A stretch of 64,000 nucleotides of DNA from JABWAJ01 sp046153985. Its GTDB lineage: Bacteria > Bacteroidota > Bacteroidia > Chitinophagales > Saprospiraceae. The position numbers and the translations under genes are program-made. Every line of letters starts with the position of its first letter. The stretch's first letter is position 1. Shown here in pieces: positions 1-8,414 of this stretch. The DNA lies in contig JBJXFD010000187.1 of NCBI GenBank assembly GCA_046153985.1, positions 5,378 to 69,377 on the forward strand, written 5' to 3'. A model generated the notes under the pieces. It was not told the DNA's origin. It saw nothing but the letters and a program-made list of their open reading frames with translations, and ran no database searches.

Positions 1-1325
1 AGCAGTGTAGAAACCCGTTCGCGATTGCCCAAAAACCGGAGCAGCCGATGTTCCCAGCTGAGGTGAATATCCGCTCCAATCCGACAATAATCTACCAGAC
101 CGAATGCACTGCCCAAAGGCACACCACAGCCCAGCAGCCATTTTTCTCCGGCTACCTCACGCAACCACTGCATCGCTTCGCGCATGATCATTCCCCGCGG
201 CTTACCCGGGCGGGGCAAAATGCAGACCGCGTAAAGGAAATCCAGCTTCAGCAGGTCGAATTTCCATTCCAATAACATTCTTTCCAATACTGGCCTAAGG
301 TAGGCTTCCCTAAAAGCTTCGTTGTAGAAATCAAGCGCATAAAACCAGCCGCTCCATAAGGGATTCCATCCGGCGCGGACCGGGGCTCCAAAATCATCGC
401 GAAGTAGCCATTCAGGGTGCTCCTGGAACAGCATGGATTTTTGTTCGCAAATAAACGGCGCTATCCAAATCCCTGCTTTGCTACCTGCATGGTGAATCCG
501 ATTGGCTACTTCCGCCATGCCATTGGGGAAGGAAGGCTTTAGGTTAAGCCAGTCGCCGACACGGGTTTGATAACCGTCATCAATTTGAAAAAAATGGAGC
601 GCGGCTTGTTGTTCGACAGGAATCAATGCTTGTGCCGCCAGGTTTTTCAACAAAGTTGCTTCTGAAATATTGGTGTAATAATTGTACCAACTCGTCCAGC
701 CAGTTGCACGGGGAGCGGTCGCAGCAGGTAATTTTAGTGCTGAAAACCAGGCATCAAAAACGGCAGCTTCCGTTCCTTCGATGATCAGAACATCCAGTAC
801 AATAAAGGGTTCCTTAACTTTCAGGCCGATGCAGTCTTTGTGGATTGACATTACGCCGCGTTTGAGGTCGTGGCCAAACCAGGTGAAACCAATCGCTTCG
901 TTGAGAGATCCTATAAAAAATAAATGCCCGTTTGGGCGTCGGACATAGCTGTATGTCCAGGAATGAAAGTAGCCTTTTTTTCGGGGAATTTCCTGAAAAT
1001 GCGCATCTCCGTAGTACTTCATTAAGGAGCGGGCAAACCATTTTAACGTTGGAATGCGCTCGGCGGATGCATATTCCCGGCTTTCTGACCAAGATTGAAA
1101 GCCATTGCAAAAAATGCTTTGCGCAGGGGGATAGTCGTATTCAAAATCAATGAAAACTTGTTGAAGATATACCTCCGTTTTCGGTGAAATGAGGATTTGT
1201 AGCCGCTTTCCTTGCCCGTTGAAAGCTGAACAATGGAAGGAGACTGTTGCAAGGTCGGAGGAGCATTGCTCGCCGGACTGAATTTGGAACCGTTTTCCGG
1301 ATAAAGTAAGGGTTGCCTGCATCAT
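1..1325 (-). CDS. alpha-galactosidase-like glycoside hydrolase (GH36/GH-D clan), 3' end outside window
   Basis: An open frame of 441 codons runs from ATGATG at 1325 off the left edge, so the protein is incomplete at its C-terminus. It begins MMQATLTLSGKRFQ and has a beta-rich N-terminal part. The (beta/alpha)8 barrel follows, marked by FQIDDGYQTRVGDWL and by WKFDLLKLDFLYA, where the Asp of KLDF sits at the GH36/GH27 nucleophile position. The family removes terminal alpha-galactosyl residues from oligosaccharides. No signal peptide is visible, so a cytoplasmic or periplasmic site cannot be decided. It starts 11 bases after the stop of the TsaC-like gene on the same strand, which suggests co-transcription. 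The clan assignment is firm; the exact substrate is inference. Confidence 0.82.
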   Translation of the reverse strand, partial: MMQATLTLSGKRFQIQSGEQCSSDLATVSFHCSAFNGQGKRLQILISPKTEVYLQQVFIDFEYDYPPAQSIFCNGFQSWSESREYASAERIPTLKWFARSLMKYYGDAHFQEIPRKKGYFHSWTYSYVRRPNGHLFFIGSLNEAIGFTWFGHDLKRGVMSIHKDCIGLKVKEPFIVLDVLIIEGTEAAVFDAWFSALKLPAATAPRATGWTSWYNYYTNISEATLLKNLAAQALIPVEQQAALHFFQIDDGYQTRVGDWLNLKPSFPNGMAEVANRIHHAGSKAGIWIAPFICEQKSMLFQEHPEWLLRDDFGAPVRAGWNPLWSGWFYALDFYNEAFREAYLRPVLERMLLEWKFDLLKLDFLYAVCILPRPGKPRGMIMREAMQWLREVAGEKWLLGCGVPLGSAFGLVDYCRIGADIHLSWEHRLLRFLGNRERVSTL

Positions 1326-1336
1326 AGGGATTAGCC

Positions 1337-1939
1337 TTACTCTCTCAAGAACTCCATTTCCTCCTCTTCCTCCAGCAAGCGCACCATCACGGAGGGCTGG
1401 CCATGCGATTTATCGTTTTGCCGGTAGCGCACCACATAGTCCACCGCCTCGATGACCGCAGAACTCACTGCGCCGAAATGGGTGGGCATGGGGGTACTTT
1501 CAAGGTGGGCGTAGGTAGAAACTAAGGGGTGTTTTAAATTGCCGATCAAATCGCGGCAGAACTCATCCTGAGCGATTCGAACAGCGATGCTGCCATCGGG
1601 GTTTTGAATTTTTTCGGGCAGGTTGCGCGCTCTATCGTATACCACCGTTAAGGGGCGGGTGTGGTAGGAGAGCAACGTTTCAACCCGTGGGTGCAGGTGT
1701 TCTACATACTCCCTGAGCATTTCAATAGAATCAACCAAAATTTCAAAACTATTGGCGTGCGCATTGGGTTTTAGCCTTAACAACCGAAGCACTGCAACCG
1801 GATCGGTGGCATCGCATGCGATGCTCCAAAGGGTGTCGGTGGGGCACAGGACTAATCCGTTGTTTTCTATAGCTGCCAGCGCGCCTTCGACATGGTGTTG
1901 TGGAATCATATGAAGCACCGGGTTTGTAAAGATCGTCAT
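1337..1939 (-). CDS. L-threonylcarbamoyladenylate synthase-like protein (TsaC/Sua5/YrdC family)
   Basis: This 200-residue protein has the YrdC fold signature PTDTLWSIACDATD near residue 32, followed by a LRLKPNAHANSFEILVD segment that stands where the family has its K-x-R ATP-binding stretch. TsaC/Sua5 proteins make threonylcarbamoyl-AMP from threonine, bicarbonate and ATP for the t6A37 modification of ANN-decoding tRNAs. The length fits the short TsaC type without the Sua5 extension. The C-terminus ends in a run of glutamates (LLEEEEEMEF). ATG at 1939 is used; an internal Met at residue 11 (MIPQHH) is an alternative start. Bacteroidota often carry two YrdC-like genes, so this copy may be a paralogue rather than the essential enzyme. 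Confidence 0.85.
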   Translation of the reverse strand: MTIFTNPVLHMIPQHHVEGALAAIENNGLVLCPTDTLWSIACDATDPVAVLRLLRLKPNAHANSFEILVDSIEMLREYVEHLHPRVETLLSYHTRPLTVVYDRARNLPEKIQNPDGSIAVRIAQDEFCRDLIGNLKHPLVSTYAHLESTPMPTHFGAVSSAVIEAVDYVVRYRQNDKSHGQPSVMVRLLEEEEEMEFLRE

Positions 1940-2257
1940 GTGGACTATTTTATACTGCCTGAAAAGTATTTCAAGGTCGGAAGATTTCAGCCTTTTTGTT
2001 GTTGTGGGATGACGCGTTATTGTCTGCTAAGTGGCCAAGTCGCAAAATATACCGCTCAAAGTGGGAATTCTTCCGAAACTATTATTTAATTTGACATCGT
2101 TGCGAGTCGTTGCTTCCTTCCTGATTTTCAAATTACCATTGAGAACAAGGAAGATATAAGCGACTCCGGCGAGTCGGGCGCCGTTCCTGACCAATCTTGT
2201 CGTCGCAGGTAATCCGGCTCCTGTTATCAACTATTTTCAAGCTTTTATATTGTTTGA
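1940..2257. other. intergenic region between divergent genes
   Basis: This 318-base gap separates the TsaC-like gene (minus) from the first PKD/CHU_C gene (plus) and must hold both promoters. A perfect 6-bp hairpin CGACTC-CGGC-GAGTCG lies at 2161-2176. I see no clear TAnnTTTG box, and no reading frame here has a convincing protein sequence. Confidence 0.5.
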
Positions 2258-4528
2258 ATGAAACGCGAAATCTTCATAACGCCATTGTCCAAAAAAATGT
2301 TGCACCTGTTACTGGGTGTACTATTTGCCACTAACGCCTATGCGGCTCATATTATTGGTGGTGTCCTTACTTATCAGTGCGTGGGCTTTACCGGCGACGA
2401 CCCCAACTCAAATTCCCGCACTTATCGATTCGTTATGAAAATATACCGGGATTGCCAGGGGAACGGGGCCGGGTTCGACTCTGACCCGGATGGCGCATTT
2501 CCCGCTACGGTTACGGTGTTTCGGGAGGGCAACAACACGCCGTTCGACATGTTTAATCTATTACCGCCGGAAGTCAACCCCGTTGATCCTAATCCGGGCA
2601 ACGCCTGTGTAGTAGTGCCGCCCAATGTTTGCGTAGAGGAAGGAGAGTATGTCTTCTTTGTTGAACTGCCCATTATTAACCAGAGTTACTTTGTGACCTA
2701 CCAGCGTTGTTGCCGCAATAATACGATCACGAACATCGTCAACCCGGGCGCTTCCGGCGCTACCTATACGATGGAGGTGACACCGGAGGCTCAGTCAAGC
2801 TGTAACAGCAGTCCGGAATTCGACAATTTCCCGCCGGCAGTCCTTTGTGTCGGCGAACCTTTTACTTTCAACCACGCGGCGACAGACGCAGATGGCGACC
2901 TTTTGATCTATGAATTGTGTACGCCTTTTTTGGGTGGGGGCACGATGGGCAATTTCGGACCCAATGGCGTAGGGCCAAATCCCGACCTGCCACCGCCTTA
3001 TGCAGCAGTGAATTTTAATGCGCCAACCTATACCGCGCTGAATCCCTTAGGGACAGCTTCGGGACTGAGCATCAACGCAACTACCGGTATTCTGACCGGA
3101 ACGCCCAATATTGTTGGGCAGTTTGTGGTCGGAATTTGTGTATCGGAATTCAGGAACGGGGTATTGATGAGTTCGGTTCGCCGCGATTTTCAGTTCAATG
3201 TCACCACCTGCCAAATATTAGTCTCCGCCAGATTGCAGGGCCCTCAGGAAAATGGCGTTTATCGCTTTAACACCTGTGGAGATTATTCTCTGCTGTTTGT
3301 GAACCAAAGTGTTCAACAACAAAACATTGCTAATTTCAGGTGGGAGTTCGATCTTGGCGGCCCGCCTACCGTGGTTACTCAATGGAATGCTGCCGTAGAT
3401 TTCCCGGGGCCGGGTAATTATTCCGGGCGCTTATACCTGAACTCCGGCGCCATTTGCCCCGATACTGCCTATTTGGACATCACCATCAATCCGGACATTT
3501 TCGCCGATTTTGTTTCTGAATATGATACTTGCGTGGCCGGATTGGTAGATTTCAGGGATATATCAATAGCCGACGCAGAAGGAGGTGTTTTGACCTGGGA
3601 CTGGCGTTTCGGCGACGGGGAAGTTTCGGCCACCAAGTCCCCGCAGCACGATTACAGCGATCCCGGAGAACGCATCGTTACCCTTCAAGTAGAGGATACA
3701 AATGGTTGCCGGGATACCATTCAAAAAATAATCCGCTACTTCCCGGTGCCTGTTTTGATTTTGGTATCACCCAACCGGGTTGAAGATTGCCCCCCGGCGG
3801 AAATTTCCTTCAACAACCTGTCTTCACCCATAGACGAAACCTATGATGTCGTCTGGAATTTTGGGGATGGGGGCGCCAGTAACGAAATCAGCCCGACGCA
3901 TGTGTTTGAAGAAGCTGGCGTCTACGACGTTTCCTTATCCATTACTTCGCCCATTGGGTGCACTACGGATACGATTTTCAGGGAATTGATCCGGATATAC
4001 GCCGGTCCGGAGGCTGATTTTACGGTTTCGCCGGAAAAACCCGATCCTTTTGATCCGGTCGTCAATTTCACCGATCAATCCATTGATGCCTGGCGCTGGA
4101 ATTGGAATTTCGACGGCGTGCATACTTCTATTGAACAAAATCCAGTTTATACCTTGCAGGATACAGGCCTGCATCGGGTCGTTTTGCGGGTGACGAATGT
4201 CTACGGCTGTCAGGACACTACGAGTCGCCTGATAGATGTAGCGCCTTTTATTTCTTTTCACATGCCAAATGCTTTTTCACCCAACAATGACACCGTAAAT
4301 GATGTCTTTAAAGGGGAAGGCTACCTGCGTGGCGTTCAACGGTTCAGTATGAAAATATGGAGCCGTTGGGGCGATCTGATTTTTGAATCGAAAAGCCCCG
4401 ATTTCGGCTGGGATGGCCTGATCGGCAACCAACAGGCGCCACAGGGTGTCTATCTGTATGAAGTATCATTAGATCATCCCCGCGGCGAACCAGAGTTTTA
4501 CAAAGGTTTTGTTACCTTAGTTCGGTAA
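2258..4528 (+). CDS. PKD-domain surface protein with CHU_C (T9SS type B) C-terminal domain, copy 1
   Basis: The 756-residue protein starts with a signal peptide ending in ATNAYA before AHIIGGVLTYQC. A Cys-rich N-terminal module with a CCRNN segment is followed by an Ig-like stretch (TTGILTGTPNIVGQF, about residue 275). PKD repeats follow at about 410-660, shown by WDWRFGDGE and WNFGDGGAS. The last 90 residues are a gliding-motility-associated C-terminal domain (PNAFSPNNDTVNDVFKG to the final FVTLVR), the type B sorting signal that T9SS uses to export and attach proteins at the cell surface. The mature function is unknown; PKD arrays usually act as spacers or adhesion modules. The next gene, 26 bases downstream, is a paralogue of the same length. 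Start ATG 2258 is used; MLHLLLG inside is an alternative. Confidence 0.9.
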   Translation: MKREIFITPLSKKMLHLLLGVLFATNAYAAHIIGGVLTYQCVGFTGDDPNSNSRTYRFVMKIYRDCQGNGAGFDSDPDGAFPATVTVFREGNNTPFDMFNLLPPEVNPVDPNPGNACVVVPPNVCVEEGEYVFFVELPIINQSYFVTYQRCCRNNTITNIVNPGASGATYTMEVTPEAQSSCNSSPEFDNFPPAVLCVGEPFTFNHAATDADGDLLIYELCTPFLGGGTMGNFGPNGVGPNPDLPPPYAAVNFNAPTYTALNPLGTASGLSINATTGILTGTPNIVGQFVVGICVSEFRNGVLMSSVRRDFQFNVTTCQILVSARLQGPQENGVYRFNTCGDYSLLFVNQSVQQQNIANFRWEFDLGGPPTVVTQWNAAVDFPGPGNYSGRLYLNSGAICPDTAYLDITINPDIFADFVSEYDTCVAGLVDFRDISIADAEGGVLTWDWRFGDGEVSATKSPQHDYSDPGERIVTLQVEDTNGCRDTIQKIIRYFPVPVLILVSPNRVEDCPPAEISFNNLSSPIDETYDVVWNFGDGGASNEISPTHVFEEAGVYDVSLSITSPIGCTTDTIFRELIRIYAGPEADFTVSPEKPDPFDPVVNFTDQSIDAWRWNWNFDGVHTSIEQNPVYTLQDTGLHRVVLRVTNVYGCQDTTSRLIDVAPFISFHMPNAFSPNNDTVNDVFKGEGYLRGVQRFSMKIWSRWGDLIFESKSPDFGWDGLIGNQQAPQGVYLYEVSLDHPRGEPEFYKGFVTLVR

Positions 4529-4554
4529 ATATAACATCTCTATAAAGTACACAC

Positions 4555-6822
4555 ATGCGATTGCTATTGAAAACTACGACTACTACTTTGTTTTGTTTGT
4601 TGCTCGCCGCCGGATCCATCCAGGCCCGGCATATTGTGGGCGGTGTCATGACCTACGAATGCCTCGGCAATGGGAATTACGCTTTTACACTCAAAGTATA
4701 CCGGGATTGCAACTGCACCGATTGCGCCAATTTTGACCCTCAGGCACTGATTGCGGTATACCGCTGTGGTGGGGGCGCTGACGCTACAAATTGCTCAATC
4801 CTGAACCAAAATTCTTTTTTCCGACGTGTAGATGTACCCCTCGCAGAATTCCGGAATGTGGAAGCGCCGGATTACCCTTGTCTGATTCCACCCAATGTTT
4901 GTGTGGAAGAAGGGGTGTATTATTTTTCGCTCAGTTTGCCGGTTTCTAATGAAAGTTACCACGTTTCCTACCAGCGGTGCTGCCGGAACATTACCATCAA
5001 TAATCTCATCAACCCGGAAGCTTCGGGGGCGACCTATTCCGTAGAAATCACCCCCACTTCCCAGAATTTGTGTAACAGCAGCCCGGAGTTTGCTCAATTT
5101 CCGCCCACAGTGATCTGCGTCAATCAGCCTTTGGAGTTTGATCACTCTGCCACCGACCCGGATGGCGACCAGTTGGTGTACGAATTTTGTACGCCCCTGC
5201 TCGGCGGCGGCCAGATTACTACGCCGGCTTCTTTAGCCAGCAGTTGCGCGGGCGCGTACCCCGACCCTGCCTGTCCGCCGCCTTACGGCACGGTTGCATT
5301 CACCGTTCCTACATACACCTCCCTTGCTCCGATGGGCGGCAACCCTGTCGTGACCATCAATCCGAATACGGGGATAATCACCGGTACCCCAACGGTTCAG
5401 GGGCAATTTGTAGTCGGGGTTTGTGTGTCCGAATACCGGAACGGGGTATTGCTAAGCCGGATTTTGCGCGATTTTCAGTTCAATGTAGCCAATTGCGACC
5501 CGCAGGTGATTGCGCAGGTTGCTTCGGATGAAACCCTGGGGAATAGGGAGTTTGTGATCAATTCCTGTGGTAACAACACGGTTACCTTTCAGAATACCTC
5601 CTTTTTAGAGCAATTTATTGACGTCCACCGCTGGGAATTTCTAATTGATGACACCCTGCGCACGTTTAGTCCCTGGAGCCCTACGGTGACCTTCCCCGGC
5701 GTGGGCCAATACGAAGGAACCCTGATGCTGAATCCGGGTACTAATTGCGGGGATACAGCCACAATCTATGTGAATATTTTTCCTGAAATCCGAGCCGACT
5801 TTGAGTTTGAATACGATACCTGTGTGGCTGGCCCGGTAGTTTTTACCGACCTGTCGACTACCGGCAGTTGTTGTCTCACCGATTGGGATTGGGAATTTGG
5901 AGACGGCGCACGCTCGGCGGTTCAAAATCCTTTTCATAATTACCTCATCCCCGGAGAATTGCCGGTGACACTGACGGTGAGGGACACCAATGGTTGCGAA
6001 GATGAACATACCCGTATTATCAGCTATTTTCCGGTGCCGGCGCTGATTGTAATCTCGCCCAGCGAAGCCAATGGCTGCGCGCCCGTTTCCGTCTTTTTCG
6101 ACAACCTATCTTTCCCGATTGACGAGACCTACGACATCGTCTGGAATTTCGGGGACGGCGGAACGAGTTCTGAAATCAGCCCAACCTATATCTACGAATC
6201 CCCGGGAACCTACACGGTTTCCGTAGACATCACCTCGCCCATCGGCTGCCAGACCGATACGGTTTTTAATAACCTTATTGTTGTGCGGCCTTCTCCGCAA
6301 GCCGGATTTTCTTTTACGCCCGAAGATCCCAGCAGCATTCAGCCCACGGTGACCTTCACGGATGAATCGCAGGGCGCCATCCGTTGGCTCTGGGATTTCG
6401 ATACCGGCGCTACTTCCGCATTGCCCAGCCCCGTTTATACGTTCCGGGACACGGGCGTCTATGAAGTGATGCAGGTGGTGACCCACCCCAGCGGCTGCAA
6501 AGACACACTGATCCGGATTATAGATATTTTGCCGGAGGTGCGCTACTTCCTGCCCAATGCATTCACCCCCAACAACGACAGTTCGAACGACCAGTTCAAA
6601 GGTGTTGGCATCATGGAAGGCGCCACGGGTTTCAAACTCAGCATCTGGAACCGCTGGGGCGAAATGGTTTATGAAACGACCAGCCCTGACGACGCCTGGA
6701 ACGGCCGCGTGCAGAACACCGGCGACGAGGCGCCACCCGGCGTTTATGTCGTACTGGTTGTATACCGGGAGCCGCGTGGGAAATTGGTGGAAATTAAAGG
6801 TTTTGCGACGCTGATTCGGTAG
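4555..6822 (+). CDS. PKD-domain surface protein with CHU_C (T9SS type B) C-terminal domain, copy 2
   Basis: This 755-residue protein matches its upstream neighbour along the whole length: signal peptide (LLLAAGSIQA before RHIVGGVMTYEC), the CCRN motif, Ig-like TGIITGTPTVQGQF, PKD cores (WDWEFGDGAR, WNFGDGGTS) and a CHU_C tail from PNAFTPNNDSSNDQFKG to FATLIR. The pair is best explained as a tandem duplication whose products go through T9SS to the cell surface. The regions between the shared cores have diverged, for example in the DCNCTDCANFDP stretch near residue 50. It probably shares a transcript with copy 1 because only 26 bases separate them. Two small hairpins follow the stop codon. The mature function is not recognisable. 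Confidence 0.9.
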   Translation: MRLLLKTTTTTLFCLLLAAGSIQARHIVGGVMTYECLGNGNYAFTLKVYRDCNCTDCANFDPQALIAVYRCGGGADATNCSILNQNSFFRRVDVPLAEFRNVEAPDYPCLIPPNVCVEEGVYYFSLSLPVSNESYHVSYQRCCRNITINNLINPEASGATYSVEITPTSQNLCNSSPEFAQFPPTVICVNQPLEFDHSATDPDGDQLVYEFCTPLLGGGQITTPASLASSCAGAYPDPACPPPYGTVAFTVPTYTSLAPMGGNPVVTINPNTGIITGTPTVQGQFVVGVCVSEYRNGVLLSRILRDFQFNVANCDPQVIAQVASDETLGNREFVINSCGNNTVTFQNTSFLEQFIDVHRWEFLIDDTLRTFSPWSPTVTFPGVGQYEGTLMLNPGTNCGDTATIYVNIFPEIRADFEFEYDTCVAGPVVFTDLSTTGSCCLTDWDWEFGDGARSAVQNPFHNYLIPGELPVTLTVRDTNGCEDEHTRIISYFPVPALIVISPSEANGCAPVSVFFDNLSFPIDETYDIVWNFGDGGTSSEISPTYIYESPGTYTVSVDITSPIGCQTDTVFNNLIVVRPSPQAGFSFTPEDPSSIQPTVTFTDESQGAIRWLWDFDTGATSALPSPVYTFRDTGVYEVMQVVTHPSGCKDTLIRIIDILPEVRYFLPNAFTPNNDSSNDQFKGVGIMEGATGFKLSIWNRWGEMVYETTSPDDAWNGRVQNTGDEAPPGVYVVLVVYREPRGKLVEIKGFATLIR

Positions 6823-6827
6823 TGTAC

Positions 6828-6846
6828 CGCTGAACGCTGTTCAGCG
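6828..6846 (+). terminator. hairpin after tandem CHU_C genes
   Basis: An 8-bp perfect stem CGCTGAAC-GCT-GTTCAGCG starts five bases after the stop codon of copy 2. A weaker relative (TGAAC-GCCT-GTTCA) follows at 6866-6879. There is no clear U-tract, so the terminator call is inferred from position and symmetry. Confidence 0.55.
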
Positions 6847-6990
6847 CGATCGTGCTTTGTACCAATGAACGCCTGTTCAGCGGCCAGTAAGTTTATAAAT
6901 TAACTCCGCTCGCGCGATGGCGCCGTAACTGAGCTGGCGGCTGAGTTGTTGGCTGAGCGTAGCCGAAGCCAGTCGAAGCCAAGTCGAAGT

Positions 6991-7142
6991 TCCGCCTCGC
7001 GTGTCTCATTCCCGACAGGGAATCTCGGGCTCCGCCCGGTTTTCAAGGTCTCATCATTGCCCCGCTCGCGCGTAGGCTCCGCCTCGCGTGTTCTATTTGC
7101 CGGGCTCCGCCCGGTTTTCAAGGTCTGCCAACTAAAGTTGGC
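6991..7142. repeat. GC-rich intergenic direct repeats plus small palindrome
   Basis: The segments TCCGCCTCGCGTGT (6991 and 7078) and GGGCTCCGCCCGGTTTTCAAG with GTCT (7027-7051 and 7102-7126) each occur twice in the same order. The two copies are offset by 87 and 75 bases, so one unit has lost 12 bases. A palindrome GCCAAC-TAAA-GTTGGC closes the block at 7127-7142. The preceding bases 6945-6990 contain GTCGAAG-type motifs related to the elements at 36.4 and 43.7 kb. No protein-like frame is present. Confidence 0.75.
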
Positions 7143-7144
7143 GA

Positions 7145-7216
7145 CCACTTAAGCAACCTTTCAGTAACCTTTCAGCCGCATTTCAGCGCTTTTTAAGTGG
7201 TGCGCCCCCATCTTTG
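7145..7216 (+). promoter_or_regulatory. promoter with three 11-bp-spaced TTTCAG repeats
   Basis: TTTCAG occurs at 7159-7164, 7170-7175 and 7181-7186, exactly 11 bases apart, so the copies face the same side of the helix. They are enclosed by the inverted arms CCACTTAA (7145-7152) and TTAAGTGG (7193-7200). A Bacteroidota-type -7 box CATCTTTG (consensus TAnnTTTG) follows at 7209-7216. Direct repeats with 11-bp spacing are typical operators for OmpR-type winged-helix regulators, including SARPs. A SARP-family gene lies at 9924. The link between them is inference. Confidence 0.6.
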
Positions 7217-7297
7217 CTTTGCGATCCGAAACAAAGAACAACGGATGTATTTTTAACCTGCACCCCAAAAAAAACAGGTGCGCAAACACAAACAACC

Positions 7298-7759
7298 ATG
7301 CCATTTGAAATTGCAATCAATCCAACCAACCTGAAAGTGACCGGCCACGCTCACATTCTGGAGGGTGACTCCACTGCGGACTTCAACCGCGTACCGGTGG
7401 GTACTCCCGGAAGCCTCGTTACTTCCAATTACAGCATCCAGCGCGACCAGGACATCATCGTTCGGTTCCACTGGCAAACCAGCGGCATTTTCACCGCCTT
7501 CCTCGGCGGCGGCAAATGGACCTGCGACGTTTTGCTGGAGCAAATGGGCGGTGGCAAAACATTCGCCAATCCGAAAGCCGTAGTCGGCGACACAGGTACT
7601 CCGAACTTCTACGAACTCGACGTGAAGATCAACAAGAATTCCCTGAGCCAGGGTGTTTATCGTGTAGTTGCCCGCCTGCGCTGGGGCTTCGCTTCCGGCA
7701 AACCGGGCCCGATTGTAGGGTTTAATGACCTCGGCTTTATCAACGTGTACGAAGATTAA
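7298..7759 (+). CDS. conserved protein of unknown family, twin copy 1 (153 aa)
   Basis: I do not recognise this family. The 153-residue product starts MPFEIAINPTNLKVTG, has no signal peptide or membrane segment, and looks like an all-beta protein of alternating hydrophobic strands. It contains a central Gly-rich FLGGGKWTCDVLLEQMGGG and the conserved end GKPGPIVGFNDLGFINVYED. ATG 7298 is chosen because the downstream paralogue aligns from exactly this Met, although the frame is open from 7214 across the promoter and leader. The promoter lies about 80 bases upstream, with spaced repeats. The next gene, 64 bases downstream, is a close paralogue. No catalytic signature is visible, so a structural or binding role is more likely than an enzyme. 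Confidence 0.8.
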   Translation: MPFEIAINPTNLKVTGHAHILEGDSTADFNRVPVGTPGSLVTSNYSIQRDQDIIVRFHWQTSGIFTAFLGGGKWTCDVLLEQMGGGKTFANPKAVVGDTGTPNFYELDVKINKNSLSQGVYRVVARLRWGFASGKPGPIVGFNDLGFINVYED

Positions 7760-7823
7760 TTTATTCAAACATTCATCAACCGGGTGCGTTCCATCGCGGG
7801 CGTGCCGAAAAACCTCAATCATC

Positions 7824-8285
7824 ATGCCATTCGAAATTGCAATCAATCCAACCAACCTGCACGTATCGGGCAATGCCTATATTCTGGAAGGCGACTCAAC
7901 GGAAGACTTCGACCGCTTACCGGTAGGTACGATCGGGAAACTTGTGCCGACCAATTACAGCGTCCAGCGCGATCAGGAAATTGTTGTTCGCTTCATGTGG
8001 AAAACCAGCGGCATTTTTACCGCTTTCCTCGGCGGCGGTAAGTGGACGTGCGACGTATTGCTGGAACAAATGGGCGGCGCTGAAACAGGTGTTAACCCGC
8101 AGGCCAGCATCGGCGACGCCGGTATTCCGAATACCTACACCGTTGACGTAACGTTGAACAAAAAGACCCTGAGCGAAGGCGTATATCGTTTCATCGCACG
8201 CCTGCGTTGGAGCTTCGCTTCCGGCAAACCAGGACCGATTGTTGGCTTCCACGAACTGGGTTTCGTGAACGTGTACGAAGACTAA
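7824..8285 (+). CDS. conserved protein of unknown family, twin copy 2 (153 aa)
   Basis: This is a full-length paralogue of the preceding gene with the same 153-residue length. It starts MPFEIAINPTNLHVSG and keeps the FLGGGKWTCDVLLEQMGG core and the GKPGPIVGFHELGFVNVYED end. Differences cluster around residues 85-120. Both copies stay intact and equal in length, which suggests both are under selection and may form a hetero-oligomer; that is inference. The frame is open upstream to 7725, but that stretch has no similarity to the twin and is taken as leader. No signal peptide or membrane segment is seen. A strong hairpin follows at 8337, so the twins probably form their own transcript with limited read-through. 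Confidence 0.8.
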   Translation: MPFEIAINPTNLHVSGNAYILEGDSTEDFDRLPVGTIGKLVPTNYSVQRDQEIVVRFMWKTSGIFTAFLGGGKWTCDVLLEQMGGAETGVNPQASIGDAGIPNTYTVDVTLNKKTLSEGVYRFIARLRWSFASGKPGPIVGFHELGFVNVYED

Positions 8286-8336
8286 TTTTCTTAGACGTTA
8301 GATTTAAGACGTCAGACATTAGACTTCAGCTTTTGG

Positions 8337-8378
8337 ACTTCAGATGTCAAATCCCAGCAGGGATCTGATGTCTGAAGT
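8337..8378 (+). terminator. long imperfect hairpin between twin cassette and YegP-domain gene
   Basis: The arms 8337-8355 and 8360-8378 (ACTTCAGATGTCAAATCCC and its near complement) pair over 19 bases with a 4-base loop AGCA and a few mismatches. The preceding 8290-8336 holds degenerate TTAGAC/GTCAGAC repeats. A similar low-complexity TGATGTC stretch lies at 51.1 kb. Confidence 0.6.
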
Positions 8379-8414
8379 CTGATTTCGTTTATTCACTCCA
8401 AAAAAACAGGCGCT

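Noticed and set aside
814..1252. Two short minus-strand frames inside the first 1.3 kb
   Set aside because: They are out of frame with the long open frame that encodes the GH36-like protein and have no family motifs.
2027..2230. 67-codon minus-strand frame between the TsaC-like and CHU_C genes
   Set aside because: Composition is not protein-like and it runs antisense across the expected promoter region.
7214..7297. N-terminal extension of the first twin protein
   Set aside because: The added 28 residues have no counterpart in the paralogue, and they start within the -7 box itself; the common Met at 7298 and 7824 is the better start.
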